Assembly: GCF_003121985.1 (NCBI RefSeq)
Contig: NZ_QEWP01000008.1
Span: forward strand, 124,001 to 188,000
Reading direction: 5' to 3'
DNA: 64,000 bases
DNA from: Marinilabilia rubra
GTDB taxonomy: Bacteria > Bacteroidota > Bacteroidia > Bacteroidales > Marinilabiliaceae
The notes under the pieces were generated by a model, which worked only from the letters and a program-made list of their open reading frames with translations, was not told where the DNA came from and ran no database searches. A program made the translations under genes and the position numbers. Shown one piece after another: positions 40,172 through 48,058 of the stretch. The stretch's first letter is position 1; each line of letters opens with the position of its first letter.

Positions 40172-41074
40172 ATGAGGTTTGCGTTAAGTATTTTGTTGCT
40201 ATTGGTTTTTGTTTCCTGCACCAAGGAAGTCGATTTGGATCAACCTTTTTATGAACGGCAAATTGTGGTTGACGGATACATTGAAACTGACCGTCCGGCT
40301 CATGTTTTCCTGACCCTGAGTACTCCCTATTTGACGCATTATGATTCAGCCTCTATCAGAAGTTCTTTTTTGAACTATGCAAAAATCACTCTTTCCTCTT
40401 CAAAGGGAGAGGATGAAGTTCTGACCATTTTCCGCGAAAAAGCCTTTTTTCCGCCCTTTGTTTACAAAAGTGTGGAAATGAAAGGAGAAGAGGGAGTGCA
40501 ATATGACTTAAAAGTGGAAGTTTTCGGTCGTACAATTACTGCAGTTACCACTATCCCTGAGGTGTTGCCGATAGAAGAAACCAGAGTGAAAGCGACATCT
40601 GACACAACCGGTTTCCTTGAGTTTGCAGTTAAGCCATCCGGTCAAAAAATCCATTACTATTTTTCAAGGATTGCCAGTCGTTTGGAAGATGACGACCTTC
40701 ATCCTTCTTATGAGCCTATGGAGTTGATAAAAGGGGAAGGGGGGAATCTTATTTGGAACCGGTTGTTAAGAAGCACCGAGACCAGCTTGTACCTTGAAGA
40801 TTCTGTTTCTGATTTTTATTCTGATTATCCCCGTTTTGAATACGATTTGCGCGATACTGTAAAATTGATGGTTGGCACCGTAGATTCCGTGTCCTATAAA
40901 GTTCTGAATAGTTTGTTTACCGACCGGGCCAATCAGGAAAATCCTTTTGCATTTAATGGCAACAGTATTCAAAGCAATATTAAAGACGGCATTGGGCGAT
41001 GGACAGGCATTGGCATCTCAGGCGTGAAAGAAGTGGTTCTGAAAGAGCAGCCATCAGCAGGTGATATGGAATAA
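40172..41074 (+). CDS. DUF4249 family lipoprotein
   Basis: The 300-residue protein has a lipoprotein signal (VFVSC, Cys16) followed by TKEVDLDQPFYERQIVVDGYIETDRPAHVFLTLS-type sequence (residues 17 onward), the characteristic DUF4249 N-terminus with a beta-rich domain. Members are encoded beside TonB receptors and may act as a surface lid or ligand-binding partner, but no mechanism is established. It lies three bases after the receptor. Its last 21 bases overlap a convergent small gene. Confidence 0.85.
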   Translation: MRFALSILLLLVFVSCTKEVDLDQPFYERQIVVDGYIETDRPAHVFLTLSTPYLTHYDSASIRSSFLNYAKITLSSSKGEDEVLTIFREKAFFPPFVYKSVEMKGEEGVQYDLKVEVFGRTITAVTTIPEVLPIEETRVKATSDTTGFLEFAVKPSGQKIHYYFSRIASRLEDDDLHPSYEPMELIKGEGGNLIWNRLLRSTETSLYLEDSVSDFYSDYPRFEYDLRDTVKLMVGTVDSVSYKVLNSLFTDRANQENPFAFNGNSIQSNIKDGIGRWTGIGISGVKEVVLKEQPSAGDME

Positions 41075-41419
41075 TCCCAGAAGGTGTTTGTCCTCAGTCA
41101 TGTTCCACTTTTCAATAGCAATAGGCGTTGGATAAAGCTGTACTTTACAACTATTTTGCTCAAAAAAAGTCTCAGCTTCTTTTGATAACTCAACATAACC
41201 GGTTTGCCCGGTACCAATGATTAATTCAGAAGGATGTCCTTTGAAAATGAACCTGGCTTCAGCTTCTGAGATGATGTGAGAAGTGCCATAAACAGATTTT
41301 GAGAGTTTCTTTTTTCGCTTCAATATTTCACCGCTTGGGGTAATTACAACATCGTGGTTGTAAGAATTCCCTTCAATGGTAATGCTGCCAAAACTGGTGT
41401 TGTAAATCCTTGGTTTCAT
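41054..41419 (-). CDS. Mth938/AAMDC-domain protein
   Basis: The 121-residue protein fits the Mth938 (DUF498) fold: an N-terminal FGSITIEGNSYNHDVVI beta region, then SELIIGTGQTGYVELSKEAE and a C-terminal helix with PTPIAIEKWN. The IIGTGQTG loop is the family hallmark. Its biochemical role is not established; relatives include NDUFAF3 and AAMDC. There is no signal peptide. It overlaps the DUF4249 gene tail to tail by 21 bases. Confidence 0.82.
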   Translation of the reverse strand: MKPRIYNTSFGSITIEGNSYNHDVVITPSGEILKRKKKLSKSVYGTSHIISEAEARFIFKGHPSELIIGTGQTGYVELSKEAETFFEQNSCKVQLYPTPIAIEKWNMTEDKHLLGLFHITC

Positions 41420-41582
41420 TTGAGAATGCGTTATTTCAGTTATGGATAATTTTGGTTGGTCTAATCTAACCCTCTATTGCTAAAGGTAGTTACCAGGATG
41501 CGGGCTGTCAATCCCTTTCGAGTCTCGAATCTTGAGTCGCAAATAGGGTCAGGTATTCCTGTGTAAATCCCTTATTTTTATT

Positions 41583-41590
41583 TAATTTTG
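41583..41590 (+). promoter_or_regulatory. -7 box of the ribbon-helix-helix-like gene
   Basis: TAATTTTG matches TAnnTTTG. Its last three bases form an in-frame TTG that extends the open frame, but as part of a promoter it cannot be the start codon; the start is therefore the ATG at 41618. Confidence 0.5.
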
Positions 41591-41617
41591 CCTCATCCAA
41601 AAAAGAAAAATGCTAAT

Positions 41618-41887
41618 ATGGCCAGGAAAGCCAAAGGTTCTGATAATAATTACGTTGATAGAAATGCGGCCTATAAGCGCAAGCATAAAGCGACTTTTTT
41701 GTTGAACGACAAAGAGATGGAGGCCTTTGAGGTGTATTGCAAAAGATACAAAGTAAAGAATAAGGCCCGCTTTATGCGCGAATCTGTTATGCGCGTGGTT
41801 ATGGATCAATTCATGGAAGATTATCCTACCCTGTTTGAGAAAAAAGATCTTGACCGGCTTCGGGTTGAGGGTGGTTCAAAAGAATAA
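41618..41887 (+). CDS. Small conserved protein, ribbon-helix-helix-like
   Basis: From the ATG at 41618 the product is 89 residues and very basic in its first 25 (MARKAKGSDNNYVDRNAAYK). The middle (HKATFLLNDKEMEAFEVYCK then NKARFMRESVM) has the strand-helix-helix rhythm of MetJ/Arc-type DNA-binding proteins, with a strand followed by two amphipathic helices. No partner toxin gene is adjacent, so a toxin-antitoxin role is not supported. It may be a small transcription factor. I do not recognise a named family. Confidence 0.65.
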   Translation: MARKAKGSDNNYVDRNAAYKRKHKATFLLNDKEMEAFEVYCKRYKVKNKARFMRESVMRVVMDQFMEDYPTLFEKKDLDRLRVEGGSKE

Positions 41888-41996
41888 AGGGGAAATGGTA
41901 TTCCCCCTCTGTATTTCAATAAAACCGTAATTGTTCTTTGGATGGCTTTTGCCGAATGCCCCGACCAGGTTATGGGTCAAGAGTTTTTCTGTATCT

Positions 41997-42539
41997 TTAG
42001 TGGTTGTCTGATTTTTTGCTTGCTTCGGTCTGGTATTGCTTTTCCAGAGCTTCTTTTAAATCTTCACTCCAGATGGCAATGCGGCCATCTGTTAAATCCG
42101 GTTCATTGTCTTCATCCAGAGGAAGCCCCACAAACATTCCATTTTTAAATGCTTTTGATTCACTAAAGTCATAATCGTCGGCCGGCCATTGTCCGATAAA
42201 CCTGGGTTTTTTACCTTCCAAAAGCTCATAGAGTTTTCCCATGCCATCGCAAAACGTGTCAGGATATGTCTGCTGATCTCCTAATCCAAACAGGGCAATT
42301 GTTTTATCTGATAAATCCAGGGTAAGAAACTTTTCCACAAATGTTTCAAAGTCATCCTGAATTTGCCCTACACCCCAGGTAGAGGTACCCATGATTAGAA
42401 AATGATAATCTTTTAATTTTTCAATATCGGCAGTTTCAGCGGCTATAAGATCAGCATCGGGAAACACTGCATGCACTTTTTCTGCTACAAAACGGGTATT
42501 ACCTACTGATGATCCATATATGATGGCGGCTTTTTGCAT
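41997..42539 (-). CDS. fldA: Flavodoxin, long-chain type
   Basis: The 180-residue protein begins KAAIIYGSSVGNTRFVAEKV, the FMN phosphate-binding loop (GSSVGNT in place of the commoner GSxTGNT), and contains MGTSTWGVGQIQDDFE and FGLGDQQTYPDTFCDGMG, both typical of long-chain flavodoxins. It carries one or two electrons between reductases and anaerobic enzymes in the cytoplasm. The open frame extends 16 codons upstream, but the family start is MQKAAIIYG at 42539. Isolated gene. Confidence 0.93.
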   Translation of the reverse strand: MQKAAIIYGSSVGNTRFVAEKVHAVFPDADLIAAETADIEKLKDYHFLIMGTSTWGVGQIQDDFETFVEKFLTLDLSDKTIALFGLGDQQTYPDTFCDGMGKLYELLEGKKPRFIGQWPADDYDFSESKAFKNGMFVGLPLDEDNEPDLTDGRIAIWSEDLKEALEKQYQTEASKKSDNH

Positions 42540-42774
42540 AATAAAATTTGTTTTGGCTGTTTGTGATGATGTTGATGAAACAGCCAAAACATTAAAGTGT
42601 TCAACCTATGTTGAGCAGTATGAGGGTGCTTAAGAAACACTTTTCTCAGTGTTAACTCCAAATGATAAAGCATTGGTCTCTTTGGTTTCAAAAGAGGACT
42701 TACATTTTCTAAACGGGTTCTTCAGGAATTTTTCAATCGGCATTAACACTGGCGTGCACAAAATTTGTATTAAG

Positions 42775-43437
42775 TCACTTTACTCTTATTATCATTAAGC
42801 CGTCCCGGATGGGCAGAATGACCTGTTCTACCCTTGGGTCATCTTTCACTTTGTTGTTAAATTCTAAAATCCCTTTGGTGTAATCATCCCCCGGATCAAG
42901 GGGTTCTATTACTTTTCCATTCCAGAGAATGTTATCGGCCAGAATATAGCCGCCAGGGTTCATCTTTCTTATTACTGCGTCGTAATAGGCCGGATACTCT
43001 CTTTTGTCACCATCCATAAACACAAGATCAAAGGATCGGTGGATATTCTCAATCACCTTGAGTGCATCTCCTATGTGCAGATTAATTTTGCCTTCCAGGC
43101 CTGCTTTTTGGAAATAATTTCTAATTAAAGGTTCCAACTCGTCATCTCTTTCGATGGTGTCCAATGTGGCATTATTGGCTGTTCCCCGGGCCATGCAAAT
43201 GGCAGAATAGCCGGTAAAAGTACCTATCTCCAAGATGGCTTTTGGACGGATCATCCGGCAAAGCATGGTGAGTAATTGTCCCTGCACCGGGCCTGAGACC
43301 ATACGCGGACGAAGCACTTTCAAATGTGTTTGTCTGCGCAATTCGTAAAGCACCTCGTCTTCCTGGGAGGTGTGTTGTTCTATGTAATTCTCAAGGTCGG
43401 GGCTGGGATTACCTGTCTGATTTTTATGATTGCTCAT
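42775..43437 (-). CDS. Class I SAM-dependent O-methyltransferase
   Basis: The 220-residue protein belongs to the caffeoyl-CoA O-methyltransferase-like (Methyltransf_3) group. It has the SAM-binding ILEIGTFTGYSAICMA, the acidic end of strand 2 (TIERDDE), the metal-site FMDGDKREYPAYYD and ADNILWNGKV. Substrate in bacteria of this group is usually unknown; tRNA 5-hydroxyuridine methyltransferase TrmR belongs to the same fold and is possible. It overlaps the upstream M16 gene by 14 bases, so both are co-transcribed. Confidence 0.88.
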   Translation of the reverse strand: MSNHKNQTGNPSPDLENYIEQHTSQEDEVLYELRRQTHLKVLRPRMVSGPVQGQLLTMLCRMIRPKAILEIGTFTGYSAICMARGTANNATLDTIERDDELEPLIRNYFQKAGLEGKINLHIGDALKVIENIHRSFDLVFMDGDKREYPAYYDAVIRKMNPGGYILADNILWNGKVIEPLDPGDDYTKGILEFNNKVKDDPRVEQVILPIRDGLMIIRVK

Positions 43438-44650
43438 AGATTAGATATGAGAGTTGTTTTTCATCAAATATTTCATTGGCAATTTCCAGTAAGTTCATCG
43501 CTGTTAGATTGTCAATTTTCTTGTAAATGTCTTCCAATGAGTCCACTTTGTTGTAAAGCAGGAAACTTTTACCAATGTTGAGCATCAGATTTTCTTTGTT
43601 TTCTGATGAAATGGTAATTTGCCCTTTGAGCTGACGTTTGGCTTTTTGAAGCTGCATCTGACCAAGTTTTGTTTTTCTTAGCTGCCCTAACTCGCGTCGG
43701 GCAATGCGCAGGCTTCTGTCTATATTTTGCTGATCGGTACCAAAATAAATGCTAAATACGCCGGTGCCATAGTATGGGGAGTATATGGATTCGATATTGT
43801 AAGCAATGCCGTTTTTTTCGCGTAAAGCGATGTTTAAACGGCTGTTCATACCCGGACCACCCAATAAATTATTGAGGAGTGACAGTCCAAGACGCTTTGG
43901 GTTTTCCAGGTCGTAAGCAATGTTGCCAATGGTAATGTGACTTTGGAAAGTATCCAGCTCTTTTCTGAATTCCGTAGGTTTATATTCCGGAGGGGCAGGA
44001 CGTTTTTGGGTGCGGTAATTGGGCTGCTCTACTCCAAAGTACTTTTCGGCTGCTTTCAAAACTTTAGTAGGGGGAAGATTGCCCACCATACAGAGTACCA
44101 TCTGATCTGTATGATAGTTGTTTTGAATGAATTTTAATATGTCTTCCCGGTTGAAGTTCTTGATGGATTCTGCTGTTCCAAGTATGTTGTGCCCCATTGG
44201 GCCCTCATTAAAAACCAATTCTTCAAAATCATCGATGATAAGTTCAGCCGGGTTGTCTTTGTAGGAATTTATCTCATCAATGATGACTTCCTTTTCCTTT
44301 TTTATTTCTTTCTCAGGAAAAACCGAGTGAAAAGTTATGTCATGAAGCAATTCCACTGCTCTTTGAAAATCCTGAATCAGGAACGAAGAATAAATAGCTG
44401 TTTCTTCTTTCGATGTGTAAGCATTGAGTTCTCCTCCCACATCATCCAGTCGGCTAAGTATGTGCCAGGTTTTTCTCTTTTGGGTGCCTTTAAAGATAAC
44501 GTGTTCAATGAAATGTGCCATGCCATGTTCATCGTTCTGCTCATCGCGTGATCCTGTGTTGATAATTAACCCGCAGTGTCCAACGGGGGAAGCTACACGG
44601 TGATGAATCAGTCTGATGCCATTGGGTAACGTATGTGTGAATAACTCCAT
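43424..44650 (-). CDS. M16 family zinc peptidase (processing protease-like)
   Basis: The product is 408 residues from the ATG at 44650; a TTG nine codons upstream is not used because MELFTHTLPNGIRLIHHRV is the family start. The inverted zinc motif HFIEH (in GMAHFIEHVIFKGT) and the downstream Glu (about 75 residues later, EKEVIIDEINSYKD) are complete, so it should be catalytic. Two M16 half domains are present. There is no signal peptide. Members resemble mitochondrial processing peptidase beta and are often cytoplasmic in bacteria. The O-methyltransferase follows with a 14-base overlap. Confidence 0.92.
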   Translation of the reverse strand: MELFTHTLPNGIRLIHHRVASPVGHCGLIINTGSRDEQNDEHGMAHFIEHVIFKGTQKRKTWHILSRLDDVGGELNAYTSKEETAIYSSFLIQDFQRAVELLHDITFHSVFPEKEIKKEKEVIIDEINSYKDNPAELIIDDFEELVFNEGPMGHNILGTAESIKNFNREDILKFIQNNYHTDQMVLCMVGNLPPTKVLKAAEKYFGVEQPNYRTQKRPAPPEYKPTEFRKELDTFQSHITIGNIAYDLENPKRLGLSLLNNLLGGPGMNSRLNIALREKNGIAYNIESIYSPYYGTGVFSIYFGTDQQNIDRSLRIARRELGQLRKTKLGQMQLQKAKRQLKGQITISSENKENLMLNIGKSFLLYNKVDSLEDIYKKIDNLTAMNLLEIANEIFDEKQLSYLIYEQS

Positions 44651-44744
44651 GTTCTTGTTTTTTTGATTCTTTGCCAAGCAAAAATGCTGATGAGGGGGTG
44701 TTGCTTTGCAATTTTGGATGATTTTTTTGAAAAAAATTCGCCCG

Positions 44745-44752
44745 CAAAAATA
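44745..44752 (-). promoter_or_regulatory. -7 box of the M16/O-methyltransferase operon
   Basis: The minus strand reads TATTTTTG, matching TAnnTTTG, about 95 bases before the M16 start. A minus-strand TTTG at 44777-44780 is 24 bases upstream, slightly longer than usual. Confidence 0.4.
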
Positions 44753-44816
44753 ACTAAACCTCAGCGAATATCACCTCAAAAAACAAAAAAGGAAAGAGTA
44801 AATTTTGTCATATGGT

Positions 44817-44846
44817 TTTGTCAAAACAAATCTTTCCGTATATTTG
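44817..44846 (+). promoter_or_regulatory. Promoter of first tRNA-Phe
   Basis: TTTG at 44817-44820, an 18-base spacer, and TATATTTG at 44839-44846 lie 16 bases before the tRNA. Confidence 0.7.
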
Positions 44847-44862
44847 CAACCGCTTTTGAAAA

Positions 44863-44938
<76 letters not shown>

Positions 44939-45026
44939 AGGTTGGTTTTGATTGGGCTGGCCTTCATAGTAAAAATGGAAATTATTCATTATTGTTTGGA
45001 TTGTTTCCAAAATAGAAAAAGGGTTA

Positions 45027-45055
45027 TTGATTGATTGGGTTTTTGGTTATTTTTG
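45027..45055 (+). promoter_or_regulatory. Promoter of second tRNA-Phe
   Basis: TTG at 45027-45029, an 18-base spacer, and TATTTTTG at 45048-45055 lie 30 bases before the tRNA. The two copies therefore appear to be separately transcribed. Confidence 0.6.
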
Positions 45056-45085
45056 CACCAATTGAAAAAAGTAAAAATAACAAAG

Positions 45086-45161
<76 letters not shown>

Positions 45162-45191
45162 AAAAAGCCGGTTTTTTACCGGCTTTTTTAT
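45162..45191 (+). terminator. Terminator of second tRNA-Phe
   Basis: AAAAAGCCGG and CCGGCTTTTT form a stem around a T-rich loop immediately after the tRNA. Confidence 0.85.
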
Positions 45192-45314
45192 TTTATAAAT
45201 CTTTGCTTTTTGGTACGTGAATTGTTGTTAGTGCCAGCAAGAAAACTCATGTTTTTCATCTGTGTTTGCAGGAAGGTGTCAAGTGCAAGGCTTGCGATGT
45301 CTGAAAAGCAGGAG

Positions 45315-45376
45315 TCCCGATGCTTCGGGATGACTGTATTGAAGACAAGCATTGAGTTTACCCCGACCCTTCGGGG
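45315..45376. repeat. Two small GC-rich palindromes
   Basis: TCCCGATGCTTCGGGA (45315-45330) and CCCCGACCCTTCGGGG (45361-45376) are hairpins with the same CGA-N4-TCG core. The first closely matches the palindrome inside repeat copy A at 12236. They lie before the frameshifted outer-membrane gene. Confidence 0.6.
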
Positions 45377-45438
45377 CAGCAATTGTCGTTTTCTTGCAAA
45401 CACTGGTTCTGTTAATTCAACCCAAAATTAATATCAAA

Positions 45439-46219
45439 ATGCGAATTTTTTTTATAACCCTGTTTCTGCTGGCTTCATTTCATTGCATGGCTCAAGTGCG
45501 CGATATTAAATCAAAAGTAAAGGAAGATAATCAACAAAAATTGCAACAGGTGGGGTTATTACCGCGGAGAAGCTTCAGGGTGGGATCCGCCTGAGTGGGA
45601 AGATGGAATTGCAGAATATATAGTAGGGAATCTTTTTTACTATTCTATTTATGGTGTTTACCGTGCAGCCGATTATGGACAATCACAGATGCAATACAGG
45701 CGCGTTGACCATCCGGAGATATTTTCTTTTCAGTCGGATGTAACTTCCGGGTTTGACTTTAATTCCAATGCCCTTTTAATCACTCCTTCAGTCAGAATAA
45801 ACCGGGGGCTTTTTGCTTCTGATCTTCGATATCATTACACCCATGATGTTACCGATGCCTTAAATGTGATTGATTGGCAGGTTCTGAAACTGCGATTGCC
45901 AATCAGTAATTTTAAGGTAGAGTATGGGATTGGGTTTAGTCATATTTTTGACCCTTCAAAAACCTATTTTGAACAATCTTTGGGATTTGACTGGTGTTTT
46001 CTAAAGAGAAAAACAACGGTGCAAGGAGAATACAGATGGACACAGTCAACAAACATAGGGGAAAGGTTTCGCAAGGAAGCCAGTGTTACGGGAGATTATG
46101 AAATTAAAAGAATTGATCAATTAAGTATATGCCCGACGCTGGGATTTGTTTACCAGAATTTTTTTGAAAGCACCCGCTTTCGTTTTTTTCGGGCAGGTTT
46201 GAGAATCAGGATTTACTAG
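45439..46219 (+). pseudogene. Frameshifted outer-membrane beta-barrel-type gene
   Basis: Two frames together encode one protein. Frame one (from ATG 45439) has a signal peptide (MRIFFITLFLLASFHCMAQ) and runs to a TGA near 45592. Frame two is open across the junction and continues as a beta-rich sequence to 46219, ending RFFRAGLRIRIY. Joining them at the GGGG at 45552-45555, with one G removed, gives QQVGYYRGEASGWDPPEWED and a 259-residue protein without stops. The alternating pattern and aromatic C-terminus suggest a small barrel or barrel-like periplasmic domain. The cause is one extra base: a real mutation, phase variation at a short G run, or a sequencing error. I do not recognise the family. 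Confidence 0.72.
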
Positions 46220-46276
46220 ACTTTGCTTGCTTTATGCTTTGTAGGGTTTTGTGTTGTTTTCCTGATTCACCCATCT

Positions 46277-46696
46277 TTAAGATTTTTTGCTGCAAATATT
46301 AAATGCTTCAACATCGAGCATCCAGTCCTGGACGGTTAAAATTTCCATCTTGTCTTCAAAAAGTCGTTCATCCAGCATCCAGCTTTCAACTTCTATCATT
46401 TCTTTTGAATCTGAAAAAAGGGTTTCGTCAAGCATCCAGTTTTTAACCTCAATTCTGGATTCAACCAAATAGTCAAAGTTGAGCATCCACTCTTTTACTT
46501 CCATTATTGCGTACTCTGTTTCAAATGTGTTCTCGTCCAACATCCACTCAGCTATTTCAAGGTTCTCCTCTGTTGCTTCATTTATGACTGAAAGAACATT
46601 TTCTGATGGAGGCAGAAGTTCGTTGTTTGGATTGGTTGCATTGACGTTAATGGTTAAAGCGGTAAAGATGATGGTGAAAAATACTGAAGTTTTCAT
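46277..46696 (-). CDS. Secreted 19-residue WML-repeat protein A
   Basis: The 139-residue protein has a Sec signal peptide (MKTSVFFTIIFTALTINVNA, cleavage after residue 20), a linker, then five copies of a repeat with Trp at residues 51, 70, 87, 106 and 125. Spacing is 19, 17, 19 and 19. The unit reads E-[IV]-x-x-W-M-L-[DN]-x3-[FL]-x4-5-E. The product is acidic. No lipobox is present; one Cys lies near the C-terminus. I know no family with this repeat. An unusually good Shine-Dalgarno, AGGAGG (46705-46710 on the minus strand), sits eight bases before the ATG, rare for this phylum. A paralogue lies at 47344-47718. Confidence 0.85.
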   Translation of the reverse strand: MKTSVFFTIIFTALTINVNATNPNNELLPPSENVLSVINEATEENLEIAEWMLDENTFETEYAIMEVKEWMLNFDYLVESRIEVKNWMLDETLFSDSKEMIEVESWMLDERLFEDKMEILTVQDWMLDVEAFNICSKKS

Positions 46697-46704
46697 ATCT
46701 AATT

Positions 46705-46710
46705 CCTCCT
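46705..46710 (-). promoter_or_regulatory. Strong Shine-Dalgarno of WML-repeat gene A
   Basis: The minus strand reads AGGAGG with eight bases to the ATG. Nearly all other genes in this window have A-rich leaders without such a site. Confidence 0.7.
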
Positions 46711-46749
46711 GTTTTAATTTTAAATAATTGTTCTTGTTAGGTTATTAAT

Positions 46750-46759
46750 CAATGCTTGT
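46750..46759 (-). promoter_or_regulatory. Conserved decamer upstream of WML-repeat gene A
   Basis: CAATGCTTGT (minus strand ACAAGCATTG) lies 53 bases before the start of gene A. The same decamer is 49 bases before gene B, and a third copy on the plus strand is at 45345-45354 upstream of the frameshifted gene. Confidence 0.5.
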
Positions 46760-46955
46760 GCCAAAAAGTGTAATAAGCAGTATTGTAGTTGTTTATGTTG
46801 GCGTGGGTGTTGTTTTGAACATAGAAAATTGTACGGAGGCGTAACAATATAGTGTGCGAAATCGAACGATGATTTTTCATTTAATAATCCAGGGAATGAT
46901 TTCGTTTAATTACCTCGAAGTATTTTGGCTCGTATATTCTAAAAGACATCATGAG

Positions 46956-47038
46956 ATTAAACTCAAATCAAACTCAATATAAAGTCATATTAAACTTTAA
47001 TTAAAAACGGTTATAATAGACTTTAATTTGAGTTTAAT
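46956..47038. repeat. AT-rich inverted repeat
   Basis: ATTAAACTCAAAT (46956-46968) and ATTTGAGTTTAAT (47026-47038) are perfect 13-base inverted copies with 57 bases between. The interior repeats AAACT and TTTAAT words. It may be a regulator-binding site or a long hairpin. Confidence 0.6.
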
Positions 47039-47343
47039 ATGCGTTTATCATGAATTAGTGCCTTTCCTGTTACAAACAAGAATGGAAGATGACCGAAAGA
47101 AGATTGCCGGTGAGAAAAGAATAGAAGGAGACAGTGATTACAAGCAAGACCGAACATGTGAAAATGTTTCAGCATGAGTCTTAATTTGTAGCATTGGGAA
47201 GTGCCGGTATTAATTCGGAATAATCACACCTAAACAGCTTTCTGGAGATCGGGAAGGATGTCAGGAGAGATACCTGGACAATAATGGCTGCCTCGGGGGC
47301 TTTGGGAGTACGCAAGTGATTGATGATGAGTGTTTGTGGGGTG

Positions 47344-47718
47344 TTATTTCTTCTGGAGTGCTTCCGGATCCAGCATCCAGTCCTCAATCTCTATGATCTC
47401 TTCATCAGAGGTGAAATCCTCAGGGGTTAACATCCAATCTTCAATTTCTACCAATTCTTCAGTTTTTTCAAATTCTGATTCATTGAGCATCCACTCTTCA
47501 ATCTCCAGAAGCTCCTCTTCTGTCTCGAATGATTCAATATCTAACATCCAGTCAGCGATTTCGGTGAAAGATTCCTCATATTCATTAGTGTTTATGTATT
47601 CGAAGAAATTAGCATTCAATCTGGCTAGTGTTTTGGTCAGGTTCAGGTTCGGATTTTCAGCATTAATGTTGATGGTTAATGCAAGGGCAATGGCGGAAAA
47701 AATAGCTGCGGTTTTCAT
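47344..47718 (-). CDS. Secreted 19-residue WML-repeat protein B
   Basis: The 124-residue paralogue of protein A has a near-identical signal peptide (MKTAAIFSAIALALTININA), a ~30-residue linker and four repeats with Trp at residues 57, 76, 95 and 114, exactly 19 apart. The unit is EIEDWMLxxxxFxxxEELLx; it is markedly acidic, with few basic residues until the final Lys-Lys. A strict period and the conserved Trp-Met-Leu suggest a chain of short amphipathic helices, each presenting one aromatic patch. The mature protein should be periplasmic or secreted. Function is unknown. The sharing of leader, repeat and upstream decamer with gene A shows recent duplication and common control. Confidence 0.85.
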   Translation of the reverse strand: MKTAAIFSAIALALTININAENPNLNLTKTLARLNANFFEYINTNEYEESFTEIADWMLDIESFETEEELLEIEEWMLNESEFEKTEELVEIEDWMLTPEDFTSDEEIIEIEDWMLDPEALQKK

Positions 47719-47767
47719 GATATAAATTTTTTAGTTTCGTTCGATTAGAGTATTCCAATAGATGTGC

Positions 47768-47777
47768 CAATGCTTGT
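47768..47777 (-). promoter_or_regulatory. Conserved decamer upstream of WML-repeat gene B
   Basis: CAATGCTTGT as at 46750, in the same orientation and at nearly the same distance (49 bases) from the start codon. Confidence 0.5.
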
Positions 47778-48058
47778 AACCAATTGTAGGGTAGGTGCTT
47801 AGGTTGAGTGTTTTGACGTTAGGGCAAAGGATTAATGTTCGTTTCTGCAACAAGTAAATGTTCGATTTCGGACATGCTTTTCAAGCCTGTTTCAAGGGTC
47901 AATTACTCAAAAATGAGTATGGACAAAAGGCCAATTCCTAAATAAATTTTGGTTTATATGGATAAGAGGGCTCTGTTCTGTGCCTCTGTCTTGGATGAAT
48001 TGTTTGACATTGAGGGGAATCGTCTTATGATTTTATAAGCGTTCGAACGATAATTGAA

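Larger units (their letters stand above)
46697..47343. other. Intergenic region between the two WML-repeat genes
   Basis: No convincing gene is seen. It holds the conserved CAATGCTTGT at 46750-46759 and an AT-rich dyad at 46956-47038. A 68-codon open frame at 47181-47387 on the minus strand has no recognisable content and overlaps the end of gene B. Confidence 0.5.

Noticed and set aside
41618-41887. Antitoxin of a toxin-antitoxin pair
   Set aside because: The ribbon-helix-helix-like protein has no adjacent small toxin gene on either side.
47181-47387. 68-codon minus-strand open frame next to WML-repeat gene B
   Set aside because: Overlaps the 3' end of a better-supported gene in another frame and shows no family; no transposase or integrase motif could be confirmed.
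46277-47718. CRISPR-like or tandem DNA repeat
   Set aside because: The repeated ATCCA/AGCATCCA words come from codons for Trp-Met-Leu in a coding repeat; units differ in sequence and there are no spacers of constant length.
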